Shown: in pieces, positions 48,134 to 59,847 of the stretch
Numbering within the stretch: the stretch's first letter is position 1
How the letters are laid out: the number at the start of each line of letters is the position of its first letter
From: Cryptomeria japonica
Taxonomy: Eukaryota > Streptophyta > Pinopsida > Cupressales > Cupressaceae
NCBI RefSeq assembly: GCF_030272615.1
Contig: NC_081405.1
Location: 470,944,008 to 471,004,007 of the forward strand
Reading direction: 5' to 3'
DNA length: 60,000 nucleotides
Translations under genes and position numbers: made by a program
The notes under the pieces: generated by a model
Seen by the model: the letters and a program-made list of their open reading frames with translations, nothing else
Told to the model about the DNA's origin: nothing
Database searches by the model: none

Positions 48134-48537
48134 ACTACGTAATTAGCAATAAGTGGTTGCATTTATTTCTAACTTCAGAGATTATTTATTAATTTTTTGG
48201 AGATCATTTCTTTATTCCCGTTTTGCGAATTCTCCTCTGCGTGTGCCCTCTTCCTTCCTCCTCTAATTTCGCTCGCCATCCTTACGGATTTGTTGAATTT
48301 TCATCATCATTTCATTTTATCATCATGGATTGAGGTAGGCTTTTTGTTCTATTTTTTTTCATTTTGGGTTTTTCCCCTTGCATCATTTTCTCTTTTCTTT
48401 TTTCTCTCTGCCATTTTCCTTTGGGTTTGTGTTGATTAGAGGCACATCAAACATTTAAAATCTGATTGTTCTTGAAATATCCTGATTCGCAAGCTAATGA
48501 GTGGATGGATTCATTTATTTTCCCTCTTCCCAAAGAC

Positions 48538-48930
48538 CTACACAACGGGTTTTAAAATCCAAGCTGCAGGCTATGAGCAGAAATCTCTCCGCATATAGGA
48601 ATTTAAAGTCCGATATGTAGGAGGGTAAACCTCACATATTGGACTTTAAAGTCCAATATGCGAGAGTAGATTAACTGATTGACATGTCAGGCTTTAAAAC
48701 TTGACATGTCAATCAGTTTCCCTTTCCCAGCACATCAGACTTTTGAATGTTTTACACCTGCACATTGGACTTTAAAGTCCGATGTGCTAATGATTTTTCC
48801 TAACTTGCACATCGGACTTTAAAGTCTGATGTGTCAATAACTTTCCCCAACTTGCACATCGGACTTTAAAGTATGATATGCAAGTAAATATGTTTTATCT
48901 TTGCACGTCGAACTTTAAAGTCTAATGTGC
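48538..48930. repeat. Palindrome array, part 2, element D 3' LTR
   Basis: Counterpart of 36448-36863; one unit near 48730 is truncated by a small deletion. Cores remain CTTTAAAG in most units. Confidence 0.9.
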
Positions 48931-49108
48931 AAATTTTGACTCCTAAGGTGCAGATTGAACTTTTTTCCCCGACCTGCCATTTTTGATAGTTTTGCTCCCA
49001 AGCCTATTCTAAGTCTGATTTTTTTATCTAATTAATAAAATTTGGTTTTATTGATGATTATAACTATCAAATGAGCTAATCCTCATTGTTTAATGTGGTC
49101 ATTTGCAA

Positions 49109-51608
49109 ATGTCAAGACCCTCTCATGACAAATCAGAGTCTTCTTTGAGTTAGTTGGAGTCTTCACCACGTAAAACATCAACAAAGAAGATGAAGTACAA
49201 GCATGATAAGTAATTGAATTTGTACCCGAAAAGTTCAGTAGATTCAAACATCAAGGAGATCAAAGATACAAAGATTGGACATGTCAGTATAAAGGAGTTT
49301 ATTGATCGAGATGAGAAATCTCCTTCCCACCTTACAAACTTGATCAAATCCGAGTTGCATAAATATGCTTCCTTTCTAGTTGTAGCTCATGATCTGGATT
49401 TTGTACTTGCAGTAGTGGATCACTTCGATCCGAATACAAGACAAGTTAGGGATGCTACTCAAAATGTGATCATGACTTTGGATAGTGTTTTCAAAGGTTC
49501 TTCAGTCGAGGAAGCAGCCGACATTTCTCAAGAAAGTGCTCAAGAGTACTATGAGAAAAATGAGGTCAAATGTAAGAAAGTGATCAATACTATGTACCTC
49601 TCTACTGCTAGAAATTATACCACCTCGCAATGGCCTAAGTATTTTCACAGAAGTGACTTCAATGAGAAGTACAATGATATGGTCACCATGTTGGCAAGAG
49701 TGAAGGGTTTAAAGGACTCTCAATACTTTCAAAGCTAGATGTGTTATTACATAAATATAATCAGGAAAGGGGCTGCTAGGATTGATTGGGGTGAGTAGAT
49801 CAGTGATGCATTCTGTGCACAGTTAAAAGAATTCAAAGTGACATTGAAATTTTATATGACTTCTTACCTGGTTTATGCAGCCACTTCCATGAGGCAATAT
49901 CTAGGTTTGTCTACTAAAGGTGACAGGAGATTAGTGCATGTCTGGGAATACTATGATCAACTCACAATCAAGAATCAAGGTAGCCACTTTAGAAGAGTCA
50001 ATGATGCCTTCTTTGTTGTGTGGAAGTGCATGTTTGATAAAAGCTTGCAGAAGAAAAGATTATCAGAGGCTGCATATAATAGGATGTCTCATTTTGGATG
50101 TGTTTTTCTTCAGTTTCCAACATTCACTTACATCCAAATCGGATGTTTCTCAAGTGAACCCTTCATTTTACCAAGGTATCCTTCTGATAAGATCATTCTC
50201 ATGGATTTGTGTTGATAGCTAATCTATGTGCACGAAAAGCAATCGCAAGAACATAAGACTAGGTTGAAGTTCCCAGAATCTATTGGCAGGTACTCAGTTT
50301 TAACTAACCCCAAGGCCAAGAACATGGAGGAAGAGATGCAATCGAACACTATGAGAAGATTCAAAGCACAAACTAATTTTAATTTTAGTGGCTCTTGAAA
50401 TACCAAGTGAGACTCAGCAAGAAGCTACTACTCCACCTGCCAATATAGAATTACCACCTTGGATGGAGGTAGTTGCACCTAAGAAGAAGAAACAAGTGAT
50501 TTCACCTAATGAGTTTGATTTTGAGCAGTTGGTTCCTCCAAAGCCCAAGGGAATAAAGAAGCCGGAGACTATTTCCTAGGTGTTAGTAGACCCATCTTCT
50601 AAAAGGAAGTATGCTGAGGTCATGGTGCCATCATCGGATAAGAATAAAGATGATATACAACCTGAGGATTACATCATGCAAACCGTAGAGCTTGGGGATG
50701 AACCGCATGAGAGTGTTAAGCTGGATTCTCGGAGGACTTTTAACTCTTTATTACCAAGACTTGACCAAGAGAGGGATGAGAAGAATGAATTAAAACAAAA
50801 ATGTGAACAATTGACTAATGTTCTTCTAAAAGTTACACATTACTCCCAAGAAGTTGAGCCCATAGGATCCTTAATGGACATTGAAGCTCTTAAGAAAATT
50901 GAACAGGTAGGAGCCAAGGGCCGAGTGGTGGATGAGTGGATTTCATAGTTGAAGTCAGAAGGGTCTCATCTCCTAAGTTCAACAGTTGGGTTATTGACCA
51001 ATTTTGAAGTGATCCAAAGTTAGATGCAAAGTGTCAAAACTTCATTATCTCGGGAGATTGAAAATATTGAGAAGAGTACAATCATTTGGAGCAAAATGGA
51101 GGACTTCAAAATAAACGTCCTCGTTGAAAATAAAGTTGTTCCTTCAAGGCAAAAATATGTCTAAATCTTGTCGCTATTGTCTTACAAGAAAGAGACAATA
51201 AGGTTGATGATAGAAGAGCTGGATCGAGAATGGAAGGAAGGTGATGATGAGATTGATCTCATTTATGCCGAAATTGCCGACCTTCCTTGTTATCTGTATG
51301 ATGACAATCATAATCTCATTACTAGTGATGCCATCACACAAGAATTTATTTCTTTAATGGATCACTACATGGGACAGGATTTCTCACTTGGTACATTCGA
51401 TAAGTTACTGGAGATCCAAGTCACTTTTGAGGTCCTTGCATCCATGTTGAAGGACGGGAAAAAGAAATATGTAGAGGCTGAAGATACAATTTATCATGTT
51501 CATGTAATAACAGATTCTACCCCAATGTCGAACCAAGCAGAGATGGAGGCCATCTTGACTAAGTTCAAAGAATTTCCCAAATCAAATGAGGAGGAGAAAA
51601 ATGAGTAA
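49109..51608 (+). pseudogene. Element D U3 ORF, 3' LTR copy
   Basis: Start at ATG 49109, stop TAA 51606-51608. It is better preserved in the N-terminal half than the 5' copy: one open run covers 49214-49738 (174 codons) and the 5' copy's frameshift near 37840 is absent here. It holds the 186 bp block with YVHEKQSQEHK and KNMEEEMQSN that the 5' copy lost, but lacks the acidic middle. In a genomic transcript ending in R of the 3' LTR, this copy would be the last ORF. Function is unknown. Confidence 0.8.
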
Positions 51609-51761
51609 AGTGTCCCTTTTGAACATTTTCTTTTCATGTAGTTGCATTGTTAGATGCTGCAAGTTTTCTCAGAGCTGTATATTTTCTTTCTATTGTAGTT
51701 GTATTCAAGTGTGACTATGCAGTTAAATTAGTCAACTGTGCCCACATTTTTCTCCTCTCTT

Positions 51762-51773
51762 CTTATATATAAG
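51762..51773 (+). promoter_or_regulatory. TATA box of element D 3' LTR
   Basis: CTTATATATAAG then GGGGACCCTC, identical in context to 40659-40670. Confidence 0.7.
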
Positions 51774-52524
51774 GGGGACCCTCATTTGTATATTTTTATC
51801 TTGGATTATGCTAAGCAAAACTCTACCAATTTTTTGCCTCAACTAAGACTTTGAGCTTTTGTTGTGAAAATTTGATCAAGAAAATAAAGAAAGCAATTTT
51901 ACTTGATCCCAAACTTTGTGTTGTGTTTAAAAAAAATTGCTTATATGAGTTTATGTTCTTACATTCATGACTTATATATGTTCTTGAATTTCTTGATATA
52001 GGAAGTATTGTTAAGTGGATTAAAGAGCTCTAGAATTGTGAAAGTAGACTTTGTGCTCCTTGAATATTTGAGAAATTTTCTATTGTTAAGTGATTAGTAG
52101 TAGGCTTTGTATTGCTACTATTGCTTGTAGTTTTTAGGATTAAGGAATTATACTTGAAGGCTTTGAGCTGCAAGTTGAATTCCTTACCATTGTGATAATT
52201 AGTTAGTTAGTGTTATATTCAAGAAATACTTTGTGCTTCTTTCTTATAAAATCTTGGTATAGTTTGTTGGATAAATTTGATAATTTCCTTAAGTATCGAA
52301 GTGATAGGGAAATTTTAACAAAGTGGGGGGAGAATACATTAACTCTGAAAAAAGAGAGTTATGTGCCCAACACTAACCCATAGATTTTAATTTCTTATTA
52401 ATTAGAGAAGAGATTTCAAAGGGAACCTCCCCTTGATGAGAGAAGAGATTAATTTCTCAACACAGCTGTGTGTGAATCATATTTTTTGTCATTGGTACGC
52501 TAGTGACAAAATATTCACCCAACA

Positions 52525-52529
52525 TATCT
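52525..52529. repeat. Target-site duplication of element D, right copy (TATCT)
   Basis: Pairs with TACCT at 35609-35613. Confidence 0.8.
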
Positions 52530-53341
52530 TAACGTCATTACCTAATTCAACTATCATAAGCAATAACATTCTACTCACTTGATTACCACACATTATTAAT
52601 TACTCCTTGGTCATGTTCAAATGCAACTTATTTATTTCCTTCCATTATGATATGAAAACTACCCTATCATCTAGCTAACATGGTATGCTTACTCTTTTCC
52701 ATGCAAGACTAATCCCTTTTCCTACATTCATTTTATGTACCAAATCCAAATATGCTTAAACCCTTAACCATTTCATATCTACATGATCATTATCCATCTA
52801 TAATGATAATGCAATACTTAATGCATAAACATAGTCATCTTTACTTAGCTACCTTATCCATGCTACACATGCATCTATATTCCTAGCATGATCATTTCAT
52901 TTAACATGAGTTCCAAATGCATAATTCAAGAATCTTAATGCCTACCTTAGTTAATCATCTTATATGTTATGCGTACTTTCCTAACTTCCCAATGCAACCA
53001 TATGAATGGCATCATTAACTAAGTATGATATTGTTTATCAACCACAATTCCTACATTATAATCATTCCATTTTCTTAAGGTCCTTCCACATAATAATCTA
53101 CATTCTAGTTAATAACCATGAATTTTCTTTCTATACTATTACAATTAACCAACCACATAAATCAATTCTATTCTAGGTATATTTCTATTATAAACATCTA
53201 AGTACATGAAATCATTTCCTTGTGATATACAAGTACATAACTATACATCTCATAGTTTTCTTATTACAAATCATGTGCTAGACCTAATACATCAACTTCA
53301 ATACAGTTACAATTATATTTACATGAATGATACATCATGAG

Positions 53342-53346
53342 CATGG
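53342..53346. repeat. Target-site duplication of element B, left copy (CATGG)
   Basis: Exact copy at 59843-59847. Confidence 0.95.
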
Positions 53347-54145
53347 TGTTGGCAAATGCACACTCCAATGAGACATTGTAGGTGATTGAAGGTTTTGTCA
53401 TTGATGGCAACCTTACAATCCTATGACACCGGCAAGACAATTTACCAGCATCAGCAAGGTCAGACTCTACACTGGTACATAGACCACCAACAGTGAAAGG
53501 AAGTATACCGGCACATAAGCCAACAAGAATTTTATTTATAATATATTTTGTGAATTATTGTAAAATCATTGTAAGCCGACTTGGCAAGTTGTAAAATGAC
53601 TCATATATATAAGAGATCATTGTAGAACATTTTAGTGATGGAAAGAAGGAAGTTAATAGGCGAAATAAGGCAGACCTATTATGTGAATTATAGGTTAAGG
53701 GTTTATGTATGAAGCAGAGCTATAAACCAATACTGGATCTGGCATAGTAGATGCTATTTTGAAGTAGTACAAGACATTGGATTTATATAATCCATTTTGT
53801 AAGTCAGTGAGACTTCCCATTTTGTAATTGAGCAGTGAGCTCTAGGCACTTGGCCTTCCTATATGTGCAAGCCTCTCTTGTAGCAGTAATATTCTCTTAT
53901 TGGCCAGTAAGTGAATATTGTGGGTCACAAACCCCACCGATATTTTTCCCACACTGGTTTTCCTCATTAAACTACTGTGTTATGGTGTATTTTCATGTGG
54001 TTGTTGTTATCTCTGTTTATTGCATTATTTCTTGTTTACCAATATACAGTATTGATATGCTTTACATGTTTTAAGTTAAGAAAATCTTATAACCGGTTAG
54101 ATACTGATTCACCCCCTCCTCTCAGTATCTTTGGGAATCCTAACA
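53347..54145 (+). repeat. Element B 5' LTR
   Basis: 799 bp, TGTTGG...CTAACA. TATA box CATATATATAAG at 53602-53613. Downstream are the inverted repeat GTGGG...CCCAC (53920-53938) and TTTTTCCCACACTGG, conserved with A and G, and a C-run near 54111. Confidence 0.95.
53602..53613 (+). promoter_or_regulatory. TATA box of element B 5' LTR
   Basis: CATATATATAAG, also present in the 3' LTR at 59299-59310. Start of transcription would be about 30 bp further on. Confidence 0.7.
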
Positions 54146-54147
54146 AT

Positions 54148-54164
54148 TGGTATTAGATCCTGGT
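54148..54164 (+). other. Primer-binding site of element B
   Basis: TTGGTATTAGATCCTGG, two bases after the LTR; close to the initiator-Met PBS (TGGTATCAGAGCCTGG). Confidence 0.85.
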
Positions 54165-54216
54165 CCTCTATTTTCATAATCCTAACAACTTGAGGAAGAT
54201 CTTGACACCGGTAGAG

Positions 54217-55305
54217 ATGGAAAACTTGATGAAGCAATTAGAAGGAGCTCTCTCAGACTATGATGCAGAAAAGTTGAAAAATATCAAACTTGAAGATGAT
54301 CTAAAAGCTACACAGGATATTATTCAAGCACTTCAAGAAAATCCTACCATTGCAAGAAACAAGAGAAGAGAACTTTGTGAAAAGATGCAAAATGAGAATG
54401 GTGAAAAGGAAACTCTTGGTGATTTGATAAACAAGCTAAAACAAGAAAACATGACAACAAAGAATGAGATGCAGGATATGACTATGAGATTTTGTAAGGA
54501 AATTGAAAATAGGAAGAAGAATGAAGAAGATCTAACTAGAAGACTAAGTGATGCTGCAAATGAGAACATGAGACTTAGCTATGAAAATGATATGTTGAAG
54601 ACAAATCTGATGCATACATAGAATAAATCAAATGAACTTATGAGATAGAAAGAAATCTTGGAAAGAGAACTTGATACTGCAAATCAGCACAAAGAAAAAT
54701 TCAAGAAAAGCTCAGAAGAACTTGGTGACTTGTTGAAGAATCAGAAACCTAATGGTGACACTTGTGGCCTTGGCTTTGAAGCTGGTGAAAGCTCTGGTAC
54801 TGCAAACACATGAGATCAAGACAAACCGGTAAGACAACCTACTGCTTATAAATTTAATGGCAAATGCTTTAACTATAACAAGTATGGTCATAGAGAAAAT
54901 CAATGTAGATCTAGAAATTATTAGAATACCAATACACCCACCGGTCAATGTTCAAAATGCAACAAAGTTGGTCATAATTCAAAAAATTGCAGAATGAATG
55001 TAAGATGTTATGTTTGTGGAAGATTTGGGCACTTATCTAATCAATGCAGAACACAAACTGGCATAGGATATGGAAAAGTTGTTCACAAAAATAATGTGAC
55101 TTGTTATTCCTGTAACAAGATTGGACATATTGCAAAATTTTGTAGAAGCAAGTCCTCACCGGTAAATAACAAAGGTCCTAGTTTGAAAGGTAAAGAAAAA
55201 GTTGAAGAGGTAAAGCAGGAATTCTCAAAACAATGGATCAGAAAATCAGAACTAAATGGTGATAGGAATACTCCTCCACTGGCAGGAGACTCTTCATCCA
55301 ACTAA
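54217..55305 (+). pseudogene. Element B gag-like protein with coiled coil and four zinc knuckles
   Basis: ATG at 54217 (MENLMKQLEGAL), about 362 codons, with stops near 54619, 54646, 54812 and 54922. Coiled coil over residues ~1-195, then knuckles CFNYNKYGHRENQC (second Cys lost), CSKCNKVGHNSKNC, CYVCGRFGHLSNQC and CYSCNKIGHIAKFC, then a Lys-rich tail. The knuckle lost here is intact in A and the one lost in A is intact here, so the ancestor had four complete knuckles. Confidence 0.85.
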
Positions 55306-55610
55306 AGAAAATTCCTTTAAGGGTTTGGCAATCAAATGTGAAACATGCTATTATTCCCTCAGTTGGTGGTGAGAAGTTGAAATTACTTCTATACCGATAG
55401 ACAAGTTAAGTCATTACTTAATCGAAAAGCATTAAATGTGGTGGTTGGTGAATTTAACATTATAAAACAAGTGTTTTGGCTCCATTTTCATTTCACCGAG
55501 CATTCAAATCTTCAAGAGCGCAAAAATTCCAGAGCAAAGGCATTCTGAGCAAAGAAGTGAAGCAACTCATCAAGCAATCATTCCTAAGAAAGATAAAGGT
55601 ATTTATATCC

Positions 55611-58600
55611 ATGGCTTCTTCATCTATCCCTGAATTCATAGAAAACCCTACTGTAGTTGAAGTAATCAAATGCCCTAGACCCATATTTCAGTTAGTTCCT
55701 AAAATTGCCAAGAAAGATGATAATGTTGGTGCATTTTCTCAAATCCCCAAGGGAGTAGTTTTTGCTGAAGACCCTAGAATGTATATTCACTGTCATATAG
55801 AAGAATTAGGTGATGAATAAATCAAGAGTATGTATAAAACTAAAATTTGTGATGAATCTAGCAATATCAAACCTGAACACAAGATAGTGGAAACCCTAGG
55901 TTTCACTAAAATTCTCAGTATCCTAGATTTTCCTAAGGATGTTATAAGGATAGTATTAAGCAGGGTACATGGTGCATTCTTCTGGTTGGACTCAATTCAC
56001 AAAATCACTAAAGAAGCAGTAAAAGTTGTGACAGGGTTACCCTCCACCGGTAACAGACCCGATACAATAAAGAAAGTCTCAAATGACCTAGTGATTAACC
56101 TAACTGGTGCAACATCTGACAAGAGATCTTTAATGGTAAATGGTGTAACAGATATCAATGTTAGATTCATCAGTATGATCTTAGGTTACAAAACCACATA
56201 TGAAAATAGGTTAAACTCAATCTCTAGCCTATGCATAAAGAGTGCCTATGACATGATTAATGGTAATACAAAAATAGTTGTGTGTGAATGGCTTAAAGAT
56301 GAGCTAATTGACAATTTGGGAAAGATTAAGAAAGACAAAAAGGGGACATTCAGATTTGGAAACCTACTTGTTTGTCTAATGCTACACATAACCAAATAAG
56401 TACCCGGTATCAGTAACAGAAATTTTGCTTTTGACATACCGGTAGGAAAACAGTTGTCAGATTTACTAAACATCATGGGAGAGAACAGAGAAAAGAACAT
56501 AGATGAGTATTTTCAGGCATTGAAGGCCCGAATGAAGACCAGAGTCAGATTGTCACAAGAAATTGTAAACAAGTATAAGGATGAAATTTGTTTTGTTATA
56601 AAGAAGGATGAAATTTGGATGGAGGTAGTTATCCCAAGAACCATTTGGGTTACTGAAATGGGGTATGAAACTGATGACCACATAATAGAAACATATGCAA
56701 AAGCCCTCCTGTAAGCACCTAAGGAACCTAAAGAAGAGGTATCTGGCAGTGCTGAGACTATTGAAAACCAAATTCAATCAAAGAAAAGGGTTAAGAAGGT
56801 TGAAGCAACAATTAGAAGAGGATCCAAGCAATCAAAAGCTATTAAGGATGATTTATTCAAACAAACTGGTATTATTGAAGATGAGTTAGAAGCACTTCAA
56901 CTAGAAACTCACCTTTCACCAGTTGGAAATTCTTCAGAAAGTGATATACCAGATGAATTCAAAAGAGTTGTGAGAAAAAGGAAACCTTCACCGGTATCTA
57001 CACCTTCTCCTAGAAGAACCAGACAGAAACAATAGGCAGTAAGGCCCACAGCTAGGAAGTTAACCCCCAAGAAGAAGACTCAACAAACCATTGCTCCAAT
57101 TGACAAACTTCTTAATGAAATAATAGAGGATGGAAAGCTGAAAAACATCAACAAATTATATGACTCATTATCAACTAATGACAAGGAAAAAGTTGAAAAC
57201 AATGTAATCCTACACTTGGATATTTACAATAAATTTTTGATGCAAGTTGTGGATGAATTACTAGCAGAACTGTTCAAAAGACTTGAAGCTAGAAGGCAAG
57301 TTGTTGTAGAGCTTGACAAGAAGATAAAAATTGAAAAACTACTTGTTGTATATCCTATCAACTCACCAAAAGAGATAGATGATCTGATCTCTGAGGCTAA
57401 CCGGTTAGTATTTTCAACTACACACCAACATGTAGCACTTATGATTGGTAGAGTGAATGAGGTTGCAGAGGAAACAGCTAATGCATGGGACATATTCCTT
57501 GTAGAGAAGGAAAAGCAGGAAGAATATCAAAATCCTAAACCCATCAAAGTATACCAAAAAGATAAGGATAAGGGAAAAGGTAAGTTTGGTGGTCCACCCA
57601 GCATAAAAATAATAGATAACTTATCCCCACCACCTCTTGATACTCCACCGGTAGTTACCACTAACAATCAACTGACTAATGAGAGTATGGACACATCACA
57701 TGAGGACACAAATCCAGATTCTGAGGTATTATAAACAACGAATATTGACACTCAAAAAGTCAATATTGTGGTAGATAAGGATTCAACAGGAAAAATAGAT
57801 GTGGCAAATGAGCCACCAGTAACAGATAGCTCAGAAGGTAAACCGATAGGTGACAACACTAAGAAATAGGAAGAGCAGTAGGCTCCCTCATAAGAATAGG
57901 TTCATGTAGAGACAGTGCCACCAACAACAACTGAGCAACCCAAACCTTTGCTTAAAGAGATGCAAACACAAACTGACCTACCAGAGGTCACTATAAGCAA
58001 AGAAGTTACTCCCACCGGTGGTATACAGATTGTTGGTTCTTCCACTGCAGATTTCAAATCGACAAATGTGATAGAAGTTCTTTTGGATTCTATCAAGAAG
58101 ATAACAGAGTATAGTTCACAAGCATACAAAGCAATTGATGACACAATTCCAATTTTGAAAATGATAGCACCTAAATGCAATGTAGATATAGAAGATTCTT
58201 TGAATCAACTTGACACATTGTCTAAGTATATTATTGACAACACTGTGATAGCTAAACAAATAAAAGAGGAAGCATTCAAGGAGAGACTAGAGAAGGAAAA
58301 ACACAAATTCTTTGAAGAAGAAATAAAGAAGTGTACAAGACAATTTGACACTCTTTTACCAGAACTATGTAGTACATTGAAGGATTTTAAAACCTTGTAT
58401 AGAGATACATGTAAAACTAACTTTTTGATAGTAGATATAGACCGGAAGATCAACAAGATACAGGAGAAATAAATCAACTAGCTGATAATTTCATTAATTC
58501 ATCTGAACCATTATCAGTTTTTTAGTAGAAAATAACAAGTTTTGAGGAGGAACTTCTGAAGTTGGAAAGAGAAAAGGAGAGATAAAAGGAAAGGCTAAAG

Positions 58601-58830
58601 ATCTAAAATGGAGACTAAATCCAAAATTGGACTACCTCGCCTCCTTAAGAAAAGAAATATCTGATGCTTTAATTCAAGGACAGAAAACACCGGCAGAGAA
58701 AATGCAACACCTCACTGGTACAATTCAGAGGACAAAGGCCGCATTAAAAGATAGCAAATGGTTCATTAAGAGCTTGAATCTAGTACTGGCAGATCTTTTT
58801 CAGATTGTAACCAACCAGTTACAAGGATGA
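55611..58830 (+). pseudogene. Element B ORF2: long accessory protein of unknown function (decayed)
   Basis: ATG at 55611 (MASSSIPEF), end near 58830; about 1,070 codons with stops including those at ~55818, 56398, 56713, 57033 and 57732. N-terminal half: RMYIHCHIEELG, RVHGAFFWLDS, VTGLPSTG, VRFISMILGYKT, WLKDELIDNL, FRFGNLLVC, RLSQEIVNK, FVIKKDEIWME. Middle: basic and Pro/Ser-rich (near 57000-57060) like a nuclear localisation stretch, then KKIKIEKLLVVY and an HQHVALMIGRVNEVAEE helix. C-terminal third: a long charged helix region (58080-58470). Conserved with A over the full length. Blocks may be remotely related to the D U3 ORF. No enzyme motif. Confidence 0.75.
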
Positions 58831-58877
58831 AATAGGAAACCACACTCAATTGACACTTTAACAACCTTTGTCATTGA

Positions 58878-59043
58878 TGCCAAAGGGGGAGTAGTAATAA
58901 CCAGCAAATGACTCATTAGCTCAGGGGGAGCACATAATCTTTTGGTACACAATTTTCAGTAAGACAATTCTGGCAAAAACTTTTTGGATGACAATTTTTG
59001 GATTTTTCTCATGAGTGTTGCCATCAATGCCAAAGGGGGAGAT
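58878..59043 (+). other. Polypurine tract cluster of element B
   Basis: CAAAGGGGGAG at 58881-58891, CAGGGGGAG at 58922-58930, and CAAAGGGGGAGAT at 59031-59043 directly before the 3' LTR. The first and third sit in copies of a longer repeat containing CATTGATGCC or CATCAATGCC. Confidence 0.85.
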
Positions 59044-59842
59044 TGTTGGAAAATGCACACTCCAATGAGACATTGTAGGTGATTGAAGGTTTTGTCATTT
59101 ATGGCAACCTTACAATCCTATGACACCGACAAGACAATTTACCGACATCAGCAAGCTCAGATTCTACACCGACACATAAACCACCAGCAATGAAAGGAAG
59201 TATACTAGCACAAAAGCCGACAAGAATTTTGTTTATAATATATTTTGTAAATTATTGTAAAATCATTGTAAGCCGACTTGGCAAGTTGTAAAATGACTCA
59301 TATATATAAGAGGTCATTGTAGAACATTTTAGTGATGGAAAGAAGGAAGTTAATAGGCAAAATAAGGCAGACCTATTATGCGAATTATAGGTTAAGGGTT
59401 TATGTATGAAGCAGAGTTATAAATCGGTACTGGATCTGGCATAGTAGATGCTATTTTGAAGTAGTACAAGACATTGGATTTATATAATCCATTTTGTAAG
59501 TCAGTGAGATTTCCCATTTTTTAATTGAGCAGTGAGCTCTAGGCACTTGGCCTTCCTGCATGTGTAGGCCCCTCTTATAGCAATAATATTCTCTTTTTGG
59601 CCAGTAAGTGAATATTGTGGGTCACAAATCCCACCAAATTTTTTCCCACACCGGGTTTGCTCATTAAACTACTATGTTATGGTGTATTTTCATGTTGTTG
59701 TTGTTATCTCTATTTATTGCATTATTTCTTTTTTACCGGTATACAGTAATGATATGCTTTACATGTTTTAAGTTAAGAAAATCTTATAACCGATTAGATA
59801 CTGATTCACCCCCCCCTCTCAGTATCTTTGGGAATCCTAACA
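59044..59842 (+). repeat. Element B 3' LTR
   Basis: 799 bp, same length as the 5' copy, with ends TGTTGG and CTAACA. Confidence 0.95.
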
Positions 59843-59847
59843 CATGG
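59843..59847. repeat. Target-site duplication of element B, right copy (CATGG)
   Basis: Matches 53342-53346; C LTR sequence resumes after it. Confidence 0.95.

Larger units (their letters stand above)
35614..52524 (+). mobile_element. Element D: Tat/Ogre-like Ty3/gypsy with giant coding LTRs
   Basis: A 16.9 kb element with LTRs of 5,810 and 4,830 bp and a 6.27 kb internal region encoding gag, protease, an extra RNase H, RT, RNase H and integrase. The PBS (TGGCGACTC...) is of the tRNA-Arg type I associate with Ogre/Tat elements, and the protease and extra RNase H also resemble that branch. Each LTR carries a palindrome array, a long ORF upstream of the TATA box, and ends CCCAACA. No obvious PPT lies before 47695. 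By-eye LTR divergence is about 8 percent, with an additional large deletion in each LTR. Confidence 0.92.
47695..52524 (+). repeat. Element D 3' LTR (4.8 kb)
   Basis: Starts TGTTGTCC, ends CACCCAACA. Same order of parts as the 5' LTR. It lacks ~1.15 kb of the U3 ORF but keeps ~186 bp (50206-50391) absent from the other copy. Confidence 0.92.
53347..59842 (+). mobile_element. Element B: non-autonomous LTR retrotransposon, sister of element A
   Basis: 6,496 bp with two 799 bp LTRs, TSD CATGG, PBS, gag-like ORF, ORF2 and three PPT-like tracts. It lacks any pol domain, exactly like A. About 19 differences in the first ~215 bp of the LTR pair (nearly 9 percent), mostly transitions, so it is old. 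Inserted into the right LTR of C. It is the cleaner of the two copies for defining the family's ends. Confidence 0.96.
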
